Below, in pieces: positions 1-7,876 of a DNA stretch of 49,561 nt. The stretch lies in contig JAAEKY010000357.1 in assembly GCA_024227235.1 (NCBI GenBank), positions 1-49,561 on the forward strand, read 5' to 3'. Below the pieces are notes generated by a model. That model saw only the letters and a list, made by a program, of their open reading frames with translations. It was not told the origin of the DNA and ran no database searches. This DNA comes from Desulfobacteraceae bacterium. GTDB lineage: Bacteria > Desulfobacterota > Desulfobacteria > Desulfobacterales > Desulfobacteraceae. The translations under genes were made by a program, and so were the position numbers. How positions within the stretch are numbered: the first letter of the stretch is position 1; each line of letters opens with the position of its first letter.

Positions 1-339
1 CGTTGTCATAACAAAAATAGCGTTGGCTCCTTTTTCCTCAAACTGTCTGGCATATGCTACTGCCTGTTCCGGCAAAAGTTCTATTTCTTCCTTAAAAACA
101 TTATTGACGTGTGCAAAAGAACAAAAAAGACAATTGCAAGGGCATAACGCCAGGTTGAGTGCAAATTGTGCATGTATCTCTGCATACCCCTGGGACACTT
201 GTTTTGAAATATGATTGGCCCCCGCCATGACTGAATATGCATCCGGCGAGTCGGGTGGAGCACTGAGCAGGTGCACCAGCTCAGGTTGTGATAAGGATTC
301 TCCTGCAGATGACTTTTTGATGATGTCCTGTGTGTTCAT
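1..339 (-). CDS. Radical SAM protein, BioB/HydE-like N-terminus (partial, runs off left edge)
   Basis: The minus-strand frame is open from ATG at 339 to the window edge, giving 113 residues. Around residues 66-73 it has Cys-x3-Cys-x2-Cys within ALCPCNCLFCSFA, the [4Fe-4S]/S-adenosylmethionine signature of radical SAM enzymes. The region before it (HISKQVSQGYAEIHAQFALN) resembles the entry to the TIM barrel in BioB/HydE/PylB-type enzymes. The substrate cannot be inferred because most of the barrel is missing. The next gene upstream on the same strand ends 33 bp away, so the two may be co-transcribed, although a hairpin lies between them. Certain as radical SAM; subfamily uncertain. Confidence 0.8.
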   Translation of the reverse strand, partial: MNTQDIIKKSSAGESLSQPELVHLLSAPPDSPDAYSVMAGANHISKQVSQGYAEIHAQFALNLALCPCNCLFCSFAHVNNVFKEEIELLPEQAVAYARQFEEKGANAIFVMTT

Positions 340-366
340 TTTTCTGCCCGCCTTTTTGCATTTATT

Positions 367-395
367 ATCTGTCTAAAAATTTTTTTTAGACAGAT
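367..395 (-). terminator. 12-bp AT-rich hairpin at the end of the CDF gene
   Basis: ATCTGTCTAAAA and TTTTAGACAGAT form a perfect 12-bp inverted repeat with a 5-nt loop, overlapping the stop codon of the cation transporter gene. There is no clean U-tract after it on the minus strand, so it may be a weak terminator or an RNA-stabilising hairpin between this gene and the radical SAM gene. Confidence 0.4.
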
Positions 396-1647
396 TGGGT
401 GTGATAATTGGGTGAAGCCTGTTTTCTTTATACCGGGCAATAATTTTCTTTACAGTCATTTCCGTTTCCACCTTAAAAATATCAATATAGTGATTTTTTA
501 ACATATGAAATGAAATCTCACCAATACTGGGCACAAACAAAAGATGAATGTTATGGTGAACAATTGATTTTACAACATTGAGACCGATATGCCCTTTTCC
601 ATCCAAAAAATCATTGTCAATGAAAGAATCGATATCGATCCTGTCATCACTTAATTTCACGATCATGAAATAAGGTGCCCGGCCAAAATTACTATGCAAT
701 CTGGATTCAAGGCCTTTTTTTTTCTGAACCGGAATGACAGCGGTTTTAACCTTCTCTTGTTCTGGTTCAACATGAATAAAAACAGAAGCAATATTTTTAA
801 ATTCTGTCAATAACATATTTTCAGCGATATCTGCCAGGTCATGAGATTTATATAATGCCAAGGACGGCCCTGTTTTGATGATGCAGTTGACGATTTTAAA
901 CGGACCTGACTGTCTTATTTTTACCCCGGTAACATCCTTAACCCCGGGTATCTGGTTTAATTTTTCTTCAATTTCTATTTTTAAATCCATATCCATATTG
1001 GCATCCATAAGGATCATGATTGATTTCCAGACCGTTTCAACCCCAAGTTTCAGGATTAATCCGGCAATCAAAAGGATGACGCCACCTTCGATATAGGGAA
1101 TCTGTCCATATACGCAAACAATGCCGATTAAAACAAACGATGAGGTAAATATATCAAAAAAGGCTTCTTTAGCAGTGGCCAGAAGGGCCTGGGAGCCGAT
1201 CGCCTTCCCAATTGCCCGCTGCTTAACAGCCAAAGTCCATGCCAGGGCACAGGAAATAATTGAAGCGCCAATCGGAAATATGGGAAAATCCTTTTGGGAA
1301 TTCATCCAGAATAATTTTTGCCATCCATCCCGGAACATATCAATTCCAATAAATGCAATCAGCATACCGATCAAGAGGCAGGCAAGGGTTTCCGCCTTGT
1401 AAAGGCCGTATGGAAATTTGCTGGATGTCTTTGTTGAGGCAAGTTTAAGACCAACAAGAGAAGAAAGATTAATTAAAATATCCGCACCACTATGCCATGC
1501 ATCTGCAACTAACAGCACAGAGTCATACTGATAGCCGACAAAGGCTTTCAGCAATGCCAAAGCAAGAATTAACAAGGTAGATATAAACGCAATCCGCTGC
1601 CCTTTCTCCAACTGCTTTCTTTTTTCAATAATTTTTATACTTTCCAT
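373..1647 (-). CDS. Cation diffusion facilitator transporter with C-terminal NifX-like domain
   Basis: A 424-residue membrane protein of the cation diffusion facilitator (CDF) family, expected to export divalent metals (Zn, Fe, Mn or similar) across the inner membrane. About six hydrophobic segments fill residues 15-215. The metal-site pair is visible as DAWHSGAD (residues ~48-55) and, in TM5, as the diverged EAFFDIFTS. A cytoplasmic CDF domain follows (IPGVKDVTGVKIRQSGPF). Residues ~305-400 then form a second domain of the NifX/NifB C-terminal (dinitrogenase iron-molybdenum cofactor) type: GLESRLHSNFGRAPYFMIV. That fold binds metal clusters, so the tail may sense or chelate the transported ion; this is inference. 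No clear SD precedes the ATG. Confidence 0.88.
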   Translation of the reverse strand: MESIKIIEKRKQLEKGQRIAFISTLLILALALLKAFVGYQYDSVLLVADAWHSGADILINLSSLVGLKLASTKTSSKFPYGLYKAETLACLLIGMLIAFIGIDMFRDGWQKLFWMNSQKDFPIFPIGASIISCALAWTLAVKQRAIGKAIGSQALLATAKEAFFDIFTSSFVLIGIVCVYGQIPYIEGGVILLIAGLILKLGVETVWKSIMILMDANMDMDLKIEIEEKLNQIPGVKDVTGVKIRQSGPFKIVNCIIKTGPSLALYKSHDLADIAENMLLTEFKNIASVFIHVEPEQEKVKTAVIPVQKKKGLESRLHSNFGRAPYFMIVKLSDDRIDIDSFIDNDFLDGKGHIGLNVVKSIVHHNIHLLFVPSIGEISFHMLKNHYIDIFKVETEMTVKKIIARYKENRLHPIITPNLSKKNF

Positions 1648-1766
1648 TTTTTCAAATTATCTTTAATCTATTCATTACCTTACAGGCAGTTTGCATTATT
1701 TTTCACCGTTATAAAAGGTGTTCCTGCCTTGTTTCCCGGAGGCTGCAACGGAGTAGCTTCTATTTT

Positions 1767-2204
1767 TCAATCATATGCCAATCGAGTTTTTTCATCAGTT
1801 AAAACGTGCTGAATTCTTTCTTGCCACGTATCAGTCTGCCATGTGCCTAAATTTTGGTGAACCGCAAAATAATTTTGAGGAATTGGATGGGTGCCGATAA
1901 CGACGTTTAAATTATATTTGCCGGGAATGAATTCGCAAAAAAATCTTAACCGGGGACAGGGTGGATAACCAACGACTAAACCTGTCGCCAGATGAACAAT
2001 CTGTGCGCCATTTTTTTTCATTTCTATTGGGGCGTACTCTATATTTCCACCGGGGCAACCGCCACAGGTGGTATATCCTACCAGTTCAATCTCCTCATTT
2101 TTATAGAGGGCAAACGCTCCTTCACGTTCGCGCATGGCTCGAAGACATTTCCCCCCTGCACAAGTATGATAACGGTGACATATTATTATACTGATGTTCT
2201 TCAT
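1767..2204 (-). CDS. CGGC domain protein (first copy)
   Basis: A 145-residue cysteine-rich cytoplasmic protein of the CGGC domain family (putative metal binding; function unproven). Visible motifs are HTCAGGKC near the N-terminus, TTCGGCPGGN in the middle (the namesake CGGC) and GYPPCPRL. I start at ATG 2204, which has GGAG about 10 nt upstream; an in-frame GTG at 2225 lacks any support. A sigma-54 promoter lies 70-86 bp upstream and an enhancer-like palindrome about 140 bp beyond that. A second CGGC protein is at 30736. The partner or substrate is unknown. Confidence 0.82.
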   Translation of the reverse strand: MKNISIIICHRYHTCAGGKCLRAMREREGAFALYKNEEIELVGYTTCGGCPGGNIEYAPIEMKKNGAQIVHLATGLVVGYPPCPRLRFFCEFIPGKYNLNVVIGTHPIPQNYFAVHQNLGTWQTDTWQERIQHVLTDEKTRLAYD

Positions 2205-2273
2205 CTTTAATTTTCTCCTTCCCACAAATTTATCATTCCTTTCCAGTGAAAATATATCTCGAAGACTTAAGTT

Positions 2274-2290
2274 TGCAAAACATATGCCAA
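2274..2290 (-). promoter_or_regulatory. Sigma-54 promoter of the CGGC gene
   Basis: On the minus strand the sequence is TTGGCATATGTTTTGCA, matching the RpoN consensus YTGGCACG-N4-TTGCW, with the invariant GG and GC separated by exactly 10 nt. It lies about 70 bp from the start codon at 2204. It is nearly identical to the promoter at 45893-45909. Confidence 0.85.
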
Positions 2291-2420
2291 ATAAAAATTT
2301 TTGAGAATTTTGTTTAGAAAATTATCATTAATTCTAATCGGTTATATTAAATTGTTACGTCTGTATATGTGATTTAAATTTGATAATTTATCAAAAAAAC
2401 CAAACAAATCAAATCTGATA

Positions 2421-2438
2421 AATTGCATTTGTGCGACT
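2421..2438. promoter_or_regulatory. Putative sigma-54 activator enhancer (AATTGCA-N4-TGCGACT)
   Basis: The 18-bp imperfect palindrome AATTGCATTTGTGCGACT shares the GCA-N4-TGC core and outer ACT with sites at 28905, 30571 and 46006. It is about 135 bp upstream of the minus-strand sigma-54 promoter at 2274-2290, the usual enhancer distance. The role is inferred from recurrence and position. Confidence 0.6.
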
Positions 2439-2639
2439 ATTTCTTATACATCGTTGATTCGAAAGTGAAATATCAGATAAGCTTTGGACTCACTCATCCC
2501 TAAAGAATGCCTGACATGCTAAGCCAACAAGCTATATTAACTCCACCTGAAATACATAAAATTTCTGGGGATTATGCGTAACCATCATCTCTATCAATAG
2601 AAGTCAACACAATAAAAACAGAGTCTCATTGCATAAAAT

Positions 2640-2657
2640 CGGGGCATTATCGCTACC
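2640..2657. promoter_or_regulatory. Weaker enhancer-like palindrome upstream of the Mrp promoter
   Basis: CGGGGCATTATCGCTACC fits the GCA-N4-YGC core and the ACY end of the shared palindrome, but its left arm is degenerate. It is about 85 bp upstream of the plus-strand sigma-54 promoter at 2739. Alternatively the stronger site at 2421 could serve both promoters. Confidence 0.4.
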
Positions 2658-2738
2658 TTTTTATGTACTCTATAAAAAATCAATGAATTCCTTTTTGATA
2701 ATACATTGAAATTATTCACAATATTTTTATATGCCTTG

Positions 2739-2755
2739 TTGGTATGAACATTGCT
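2739..2755 (+). promoter_or_regulatory. Sigma-54 promoter of the Mrp/NifX operon
   Basis: TTGGTATGAACATTGCT matches YTGGCACG-N4-TTGCW with exact GG-N10-GC spacing. Transcription would start near 2766, about 44 bp before the ATG at 2810. Confidence 0.85.
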
Positions 2756-2809
2756 GTTACCTTAAATAGAATATGATCGCATCGTTAAATTCATAAAAAA
2801 GGAAAAAAA

Positions 2810-3643
2810 ATGAAACAATCATCAGGAGGCGGGATTGCAAATCATATGCCAGAATCAAACCCGGATGAACTTGCCAAAGAATCATTAGGAAAAATCAAAC
2901 AAAAATTCATTGTGATGAGCGGTAAGGGAGGTGTAGGAAAAACAAGCGTATCCGTCAATCTTGCCATTGCCCTTGCCAACAAGGGGTATGCAGTCGGACT
3001 AATGGATGTGGATATCCATGGACCGGACATTCCCAGGATGCTCGGATTGAACGGGATGCTTTCGGCTGGCAGTGATAAAAAGATGATGCCCATGCACTAT
3101 GAAGATAATTTAAAGGTCGTGTCCATGGAATCCCTGATGCAGGACAAGGACCAAGCCATTATCTGGCGAGGACCTGTGAAACATACAGCCATAAGGCAAT
3201 TTATTGGGGAAGTCAGTTGGGGAGATTTGGATTTCCTGATTATCGACTGCCCCCCTGGAACAGGAGATGAACCCTTGACCGTTGCCCAGTTGATCCCGGA
3301 CGCACAGGCCATTGTTGTTACTACACCCCAGGAAGTGGCCCTGGCAGATATCCGAAAATCCATCAGTTTTTGTAAAAACGTTAATATGCGCATATTTGGA
3401 ATTATTGAAAACATGAGCGGTTTTGCCTGCCCCCATTGTGGAAAAGCTGTTGATATTTTTGGAACCGGCGGTGGGGAAAAAACAGCAAAAACCTATGGGA
3501 TTAAATTTTTGGGGAGAATTCCCTTTGATCCTGATATGGTAAAATGCGGGGATAAAGGGGTTGCCTTTCAAGACAAATACAAAGAATCTCCCATTACGGA
3601 TGCATTTATTAGCGTTGCAGAAAGCATGAAGCCTAAAAATTGA
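2810..3643 (+). CDS. Mrp/NBP35-family P-loop ATPase (Fe-S cluster carrier)
   Basis: A 277-residue cytoplasmic ATPase of the Mrp/ApbC/NBP35 family, which carries and transfers Fe-S clusters. The deviant Walker A SGKGGVGKT is at residues 37-45, followed by MDVDIHGPDIPRMLGL (Walker A' region), IIDCPPGTGDE (Walker B) and, near residue 207, the CPHC motif expected to hold the bridging cluster. The protein lacks the N-terminal DUF59 domain of longer Mrp forms. AAGGA lies upstream of the chosen ATG. It is followed after 68 bp by a NifX-like gene, a pairing that recurs in anaerobes with metal-cluster proteins. It is likely controlled by the sigma-54 promoter at 2739. Confidence 0.9.
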   Translation: MKQSSGGGIANHMPESNPDELAKESLGKIKQKFIVMSGKGGVGKTSVSVNLAIALANKGYAVGLMDVDIHGPDIPRMLGLNGMLSAGSDKKMMPMHYEDNLKVVSMESLMQDKDQAIIWRGPVKHTAIRQFIGEVSWGDLDFLIIDCPPGTGDEPLTVAQLIPDAQAIVVTTPQEVALADIRKSISFCKNVNMRIFGIIENMSGFACPHCGKAVDIFGTGGGEKTAKTYGIKFLGRIPFDPDMVKCGDKGVAFQDKYKESPITDAFISVAESMKPKN

Positions 3644-3711
3644 AGGATGTAAAAAAAATAATGCTGCTGTTTAAACAACAACCCATTTGAAATCGTGTTT
3701 AAGGAGTTATT

Positions 3712-4176
3712 ATGAAAATAGCTGTAAGTGCTTCAGGCATGGATTTAAAATCACAAGTCGACCCTCGGTTCGGACGATGTAAGTACTTGTTGATAGTGGA
3801 TACAGATAATATGAAGGTGGATGCCTGGCCCAACGAATACAAGGACAGGAGTGGTGGTGCCGGTACGCAAACAGCAAGCTTTGTGGCTGCAAGTGGTGTC
3901 CGTGCCGTATTAACGGGAAGCTGCGGACCCAAAGCCATGAATGTTTTGCGTTCGAAAAATATCGAAGTCTATACTGCTCAGACAGGAACTGTTGAGCAGG
4001 TTGTTAAACAATTTAACAAAGGCAATTCCAACACCACATCTGTCGCTGATTCACAAGCACAGGGAATGGGCCGCGGACAAGGAAAGTGTGGTGGTCGGGG
4101 AATGGGTGGCGGTGGCGGCCGGGGAATGGGTGGTGGTCGAGGTATGGGAGGCGGAGGTATAGGGAGAAGAGGCTAA
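3712..4176 (+). CDS. NifX-like (dinitrogenase FeMo-cofactor domain) protein with Gly-rich tail
   Basis: A 154-residue protein. Residues 1-105 form the NifX/NifB-C/MTH1175 fold (KIAVSASGMDLKSQVDPRFGR; VLTGSCGPKAMNVL), proposed in this family to bind metal or cluster intermediates. Residues ~118-154 are almost entirely Gly, Arg and Met, with repeats of GRGMGGG and one CGG. The tail is encoded by tandemly similar DNA at about 4093-4167. AAGGAG 6 nt before the ATG is a strong SD. The gene is co-directional with the Mrp-like ATPase, so it likely shares the sigma-54 promoter at 2739. The tail may be a metal-handling or disordered segment; its role is unknown. Confidence 0.85.
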   Translation: MKIAVSASGMDLKSQVDPRFGRCKYLLIVDTDNMKVDAWPNEYKDRSGGAGTQTASFVAASGVRAVLTGSCGPKAMNVLRSKNIEVYTAQTGTVEQVVKQFNKGNSNTTSVADSQAQGMGRGQGKCGGRGMGGGGGRGMGGGRGMGGGGIGRRG

Positions 4177-4215
4177 CATCAGTTACGTAAAAAGACAGGA
4201 TTCTGGCCGGGATGA

Positions 4216-4407
4216 TCCGCTGAAAATAGTACAAAACTAAATACGTCACTTATCAAACATTTACAAAGTGGGTTCACTGGAAGGGTTAGTCCAGACTACA
4301 TCATTCCCATGCACTGTACCGGATGGAATGCTATAAACAGGTTCGCTCAGGAAATGCCTGACAATTTTGTGTTAAACAGTGTGGGGACAACATACATATT
4401 TCAGTAG
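4216..4407 (+). pseudogene. C-terminal remnant of an MBL-fold metallohydrolase
   Basis: An in-frame stretch ending at TAG 4407 reads ...VSPDYIIPMHCTGWNAINRF..., followed by AQEMPDNFVLNSVGTTYIF. This is the C-terminus of metallo-beta-lactamase-fold proteins of the dihydropterin/RFA-P synthase-like group, in which the MHCTG histidine is a metal ligand. There is no start codon with an SD, and a stop cuts the frame at 4213-4215, so only about 45-60 residues remain of an enzyme usually near 270-300. It sits directly after the NifX-like gene, suggesting that an intact operon once ended with it. Confidence 0.75.
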
Positions 4408-4418
4408 AATGACGATTC

Positions 4419-4610
4419 ATGGTTATCCAATCCCAAAATGTAACTGACCCTAAAATTATTAAGAAGACCAAGGATAATCTTAACCGCCCATGTGCCTTAA
4501 GTGGGGCAAAATTTGATTATTGTGTTAAAAACAGACTGTTTCAAGGGGCTTATCAAAATACTCTTAATTATAAATGCTCAAACCTTACTCTTGAAAAACT
4601 GCTCAATTAA
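4419..4610 (+). CDS. Possible small hypothetical ORF (63 aa)
   Basis: The ORF starts at ATG 4419 with no recognisable SD. The product has three cysteines (RPCAL, DYCVK, YKCSN) and no family I recognise. It lies in the decayed region after the MBL remnant, so it may be a fragment of another lost gene or spurious. Low confidence. Confidence 0.2.
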   Translation: MVIQSQNVTDPKIIKKTKDNLNRPCALSGAKFDYCVKNRLFQGAYQNTLNYKCSNLTLEKLLN

Positions 4611-4664
4611 AGTATAACAATTATATGGCATTATGTTGAATGTGATAAATTACGCGATAATAAA

Positions 4665-5930
4665 ATGGGGTTGGTTTCCAATATGAGCATAATTATCGAT
4701 AAAAATTTTAAATTTTTTCTTTTACTTTTACTCCTGTTTTTTTCCTTTTGTTCAAAAACATTTGCTCTTGATCCCAAAGAAATTCTAGTTGTTGCAAATT
4801 TAAATGCGGCAAAAAGCAAAGGACTTGCCAAATATTATATGGAAAAAAGGAATATCCCAAAAAATAATATCGTTTTGCTCTTTTTGACAGACAAAGAAAC
4901 ATGCTCTCGTGATGAATATGAAAACAAAGCGATTCCACCCATTAGAAAATTCCTCGATAACAACGATCATATCCGGGCTATTGTCACTATATTTGGGGTC
5001 CCTTTAAGGATTTCATCTCCTAAGAAAACCCAAGCAGAGCAAAATAAATTGCATACACTTAAAATGAAAAAGAAAGATTTGGAGGATCAGTTATCAACCG
5101 GAGACACCATTGATTTAAAGATAAGGCAGGAAAAAGAAGACGAATTATCTAATCTCAAAAATACAATATCAAACTATTTAAAAGGGATTGATAAGCTAGC
5201 CTCATTTGATTCTGAATTAATGCTTGTTAAGAAAGATAAATATGATCTTAACAGATGGCAGCCGAATCCATATTATTTGGGTTTTAGAAATCAAAAAACC
5301 AACATAAAACGAACTGAAGTTTTAATGACTAGTCGGCTTGATGGTGCAGATGAAACTATCGTAAAACGAATCATTAATGACAGCATTGAAGCTGAAAAAG
5401 ACGGGTTAAAAGGAACTGCTTATTTTGATGCCAGGTGGAAAAACCCAGGTGAAAAAAAAGTATCCGGATATGGCTTTTATGACAAATCTATTCACAGAGC
5501 CTCTCAATTACTTTCCGAAAAAAAACGAATGTCTGTAATCCTAAATGACGATAATAGCTTATTTCAAAAAGGTGAAAGCTCTGATACAGCGATTTATTGT
5601 GGTTGGTATAGCTTGGCAAAATATATTGATGCATTTACCTGGCAAAAAGGATCTGTAGGGTATCATATTGCCAGTTCTGAATGTACAACACTAAAAAATA
5701 AAGATAGCAGCATCTGGTGTAAAAAAATGTTGGACAAGGGCATTGCCGCGACAATTGGCCCTGTTGGAGAGCCCTATGTTCAAGCCTTCCCCATTCCGGA
5801 AATTTTCTTTAATTATCTTACAGAAGGATACCTGACTCTTGCAGAAACATATCTTATCAGCCTGCCATATATTTCCTGGAAAATGGTTCTTGTTGGAGAT
5901 CCTTTATACAGGGTAAACCTGCACCAATGA
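4665..5930 (+). CDS. TIGR03790-type exported protein
   Basis: A 421-residue protein recognised as the TIGR03790 family (function unknown) from ILVVANLNAAKSKGLAKYYMEKRNIP and IRAIVTIFGVPLRI near the N-terminus and GIAATIGPVGEPYVQAFPIPEIFF near the C-terminus. An N-terminal hydrophobic run (KFFLLLLLLFFSFCSKTFA) is a Sec signal peptide, so the mature protein is probably periplasmic. A charged, coiled-coil-prone insertion lies around residues 125-165. The start is ambiguous: ATG 4665 or ATG 4683, neither with a good SD; the later one puts the basic residues right before the hydrophobic core. Its stop overlaps the next start (ATGA at 5927-5930), so the two are translationally coupled. Confidence 0.75.
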   Translation: MGLVSNMSIIIDKNFKFFLLLLLLFFSFCSKTFALDPKEILVVANLNAAKSKGLAKYYMEKRNIPKNNIVLLFLTDKETCSRDEYENKAIPPIRKFLDNNDHIRAIVTIFGVPLRISSPKKTQAEQNKLHTLKMKKKDLEDQLSTGDTIDLKIRQEKEDELSNLKNTISNYLKGIDKLASFDSELMLVKKDKYDLNRWQPNPYYLGFRNQKTNIKRTEVLMTSRLDGADETIVKRIINDSIEAEKDGLKGTAYFDARWKNPGEKKVSGYGFYDKSIHRASQLLSEKKRMSVILNDDNSLFQKGESSDTAIYCGWYSLAKYIDAFTWQKGSVGYHIASSECTTLKNKDSSIWCKKMLDKGIAATIGPVGEPYVQAFPIPEIFFNYLTEGYLTLAETYLISLPYISWKMVLVGDPLYRVNLHQ

Positions 5931-7867
5931 AGGCCATGGATCAGCATATAGATTTAGAATATTTCCTAAAAAAAGTGCCATTATTTTCTTCCATTCCCAA
6001 ATCACAAATTAGTGAAATCGCATCCTATTTCCATTTTTTAGAAATGAAAAAGGACGCCATTGTTTTCAGCCGGGGGGATCTAAGCGATTCAATGTATATC
6101 ATCCGTTCCGGTGCTGTTCTAATTTACTCTGAAAAAAAAGAAGACATGTCGATTCAAGCTGAACTGAGGAGAGGCGATTTTTTCGGCGAAATGGCCTTGC
6201 TATCTGATCTGCCACGGAATGCAACTGTAAAAATCACCCTGGATGCCACACTCTTCTACTTAAAAAAAAAAGATTTTGAAATACTTTTATCTAAAAATAA
6301 ACATATTGGCTTATTTCTAAGCCGTCACTATGCCAGACGGTTATCATCCAGGGTTGAAAGCAAAAACGTTCTACATAAACCAACTTTTTATACGATTTCT
6401 GCTACTGATCCTGATCTTGGCCTTTCTTACTTTTTATATTCAATGTCTTATCATATTTCAACTGAGTCAAACAAAAAAGTCCTGGTTGTAGAACCGAATT
6501 TAGAACTTGAAACTATTATGCAAAAATTTGGTTTAGGTATCATTTCCTGCCCTGATGAAAGCCTGTTTAGCCTGTTACCGCCAGACATCTACAAAACACA
6601 GGATTTTAAATGGTTTCATCATGAATCTGGATTCTGTGTGCTGCAAGTCAATCGAGGATTTAATGAAAAACTTGTTACTGTATTACCCCTTTTGATGGAA
6701 AGCTTGAAATACAGGTATGACATTGTTATTTTCAGTCTTGCCCACTATTTTGGGAACCTTGAACAACAGGCTGTCAGACTTTGCGATAAAAATCTTTTAC
6801 TGATTAATAATACAGAAAAAGCGCTAAATGATGTAAAGCTTAAACTTAACCGGTTAGAAAAAAAGGCAGGGGTTGGTTTTGACCGTGTTCGAGTTGGTGT
6901 CAGCCATCTTTGCGGCTCTCTTGGGATTGCAAGAGAAAAACTTAGAAAAGAACTACACCTTTCTGAAACCCCACAAATTTGGGTAGACAGATCCGATAAA
7001 GCCCTAAACGATCAAATTGATACAAAAAAAACCTTTCCGATTAAGGGTCCCAGAGCAATAGCCAGAGAAATTGCGGGTGTCAGAGTTGGACTGGCTCTGG
7101 GCGCCGGTGCAGCAAGGGGATGGTCGCATATCGGTGTGTTAAAGGTTTTAGAAGACCATGGCATTCACATCGACATGATTGCAGGCACTAGTATGGGGGC
7201 ACTGGTAGGGGCCGTTTTTGCTGCCAAAGGATCTGTAGATCATTTAAAAAAGTATACCATCGATCTTTTTTCGACAAGGGCTCAGGCACGCAAAAAGATA
7301 TTTGATTATACATTTCCTTTCCAAGGGCTTTTAAGAGGAAGAAAAGCCATGAAACTTGTTTCTACAGCTATTGATAATGCGGATTTCATGGATTTATTAA
7401 TTCCAACCTACCTGATTGGTGTTGATATCATGAAAGGAGAGGAAGTCCTTTTTCAAACAGGAGATGTTACAAAAGCCGTACGATCCAGTCTTTCCTTACC
7501 CGCAGTGTTTACTCCATTCAAACATAGAGGGCGATGGATGGTGGACGGCGGACTTTTAAACCCCGTGCCTGTCAATATTCTCGAACAAAAAGGGGCGGAT
7601 AAAGTTATTGCAGTTTGTGTAGAAAACCCACGGTCAAAACCGAAACAGACCGCTAAATCCCCTGGAATCATGGGCGTCATTTCCAGAACAATAAGTATTG
7701 TCCATGGACGGGCGACCAGCGGATTTGCTCAAAAAGCGGATATCGTTATCTATCCTGATGTCCAGGGTTTTGCCTGGGATGACTTTCATAAAGGTGAAGT
7801 ATTAATGCAACGTGGCATCAAAAGCTGTGAAGAAGTTATTGAAGAGATCAAAGCGCTTGTCAAATAA
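5927..7867 (+). CDS. Cyclic-nucleotide-binding domain / patatin-like phospholipase (NTE family)
   Basis: A 646-residue protein. Residues ~15-130 are a cyclic nucleotide-binding (Crp-like) domain (GDLSDSMYIIRSGAVLIY; GDFFGEMALLSDLPRNATV). A middle region of ~150-370 resembles the ATPase-like linker of bacterial neuropathy-target-esterase homologues. The patatin domain starts at ~385 with the oxyanion loop GAGAARG, the nucleophile elbow GTSMG (~residue 420) and the catalytic Asp in DGG (~540), so the Ser-Asp dyad is intact. It probably hydrolyses (lyso)phospholipids at the membrane under nucleotide control. It is coupled by an ATGA overlap to the exported TIGR03790 protein and converges with the kinase gene 9 bp downstream. 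Confidence 0.9.
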   Translation: MKAMDQHIDLEYFLKKVPLFSSIPKSQISEIASYFHFLEMKKDAIVFSRGDLSDSMYIIRSGAVLIYSEKKEDMSIQAELRRGDFFGEMALLSDLPRNATVKITLDATLFYLKKKDFEILLSKNKHIGLFLSRHYARRLSSRVESKNVLHKPTFYTISATDPDLGLSYFLYSMSYHISTESNKKVLVVEPNLELETIMQKFGLGIISCPDESLFSLLPPDIYKTQDFKWFHHESGFCVLQVNRGFNEKLVTVLPLLMESLKYRYDIVIFSLAHYFGNLEQQAVRLCDKNLLLINNTEKALNDVKLKLNRLEKKAGVGFDRVRVGVSHLCGSLGIAREKLRKELHLSETPQIWVDRSDKALNDQIDTKKTFPIKGPRAIAREIAGVRVGLALGAGAARGWSHIGVLKVLEDHGIHIDMIAGTSMGALVGAVFAAKGSVDHLKKYTIDLFSTRAQARKKIFDYTFPFQGLLRGRKAMKLVSTAIDNADFMDLLIPTYLIGVDIMKGEEVLFQTGDVTKAVRSSLSLPAVFTPFKHRGRWMVDGGLLNPVPVNILEQKGADKVIAVCVENPRSKPKQTAKSPGIMGVISRTISIVHGRATSGFAQKADIVIYPDVQGFAWDDFHKGEVLMQRGIKSCEEVIEEIKALVK

Positions 7868-7876
7868 TAACTCTAT

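Larger units (their letters stand above)
2205..2809. other. 605-bp divergent regulatory region
   Basis: A gene-free, AT-rich stretch between the CGGC gene (minus) and the Mrp gene (plus). It holds a sigma-54 promoter facing each way (2274-2290 and 2739-2755) and two enhancer-like palindromes (2421-2438, and a weaker one at 2640-2657). No ORF, tRNA or known riboswitch was recognised in the remainder. Confidence 0.7.
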
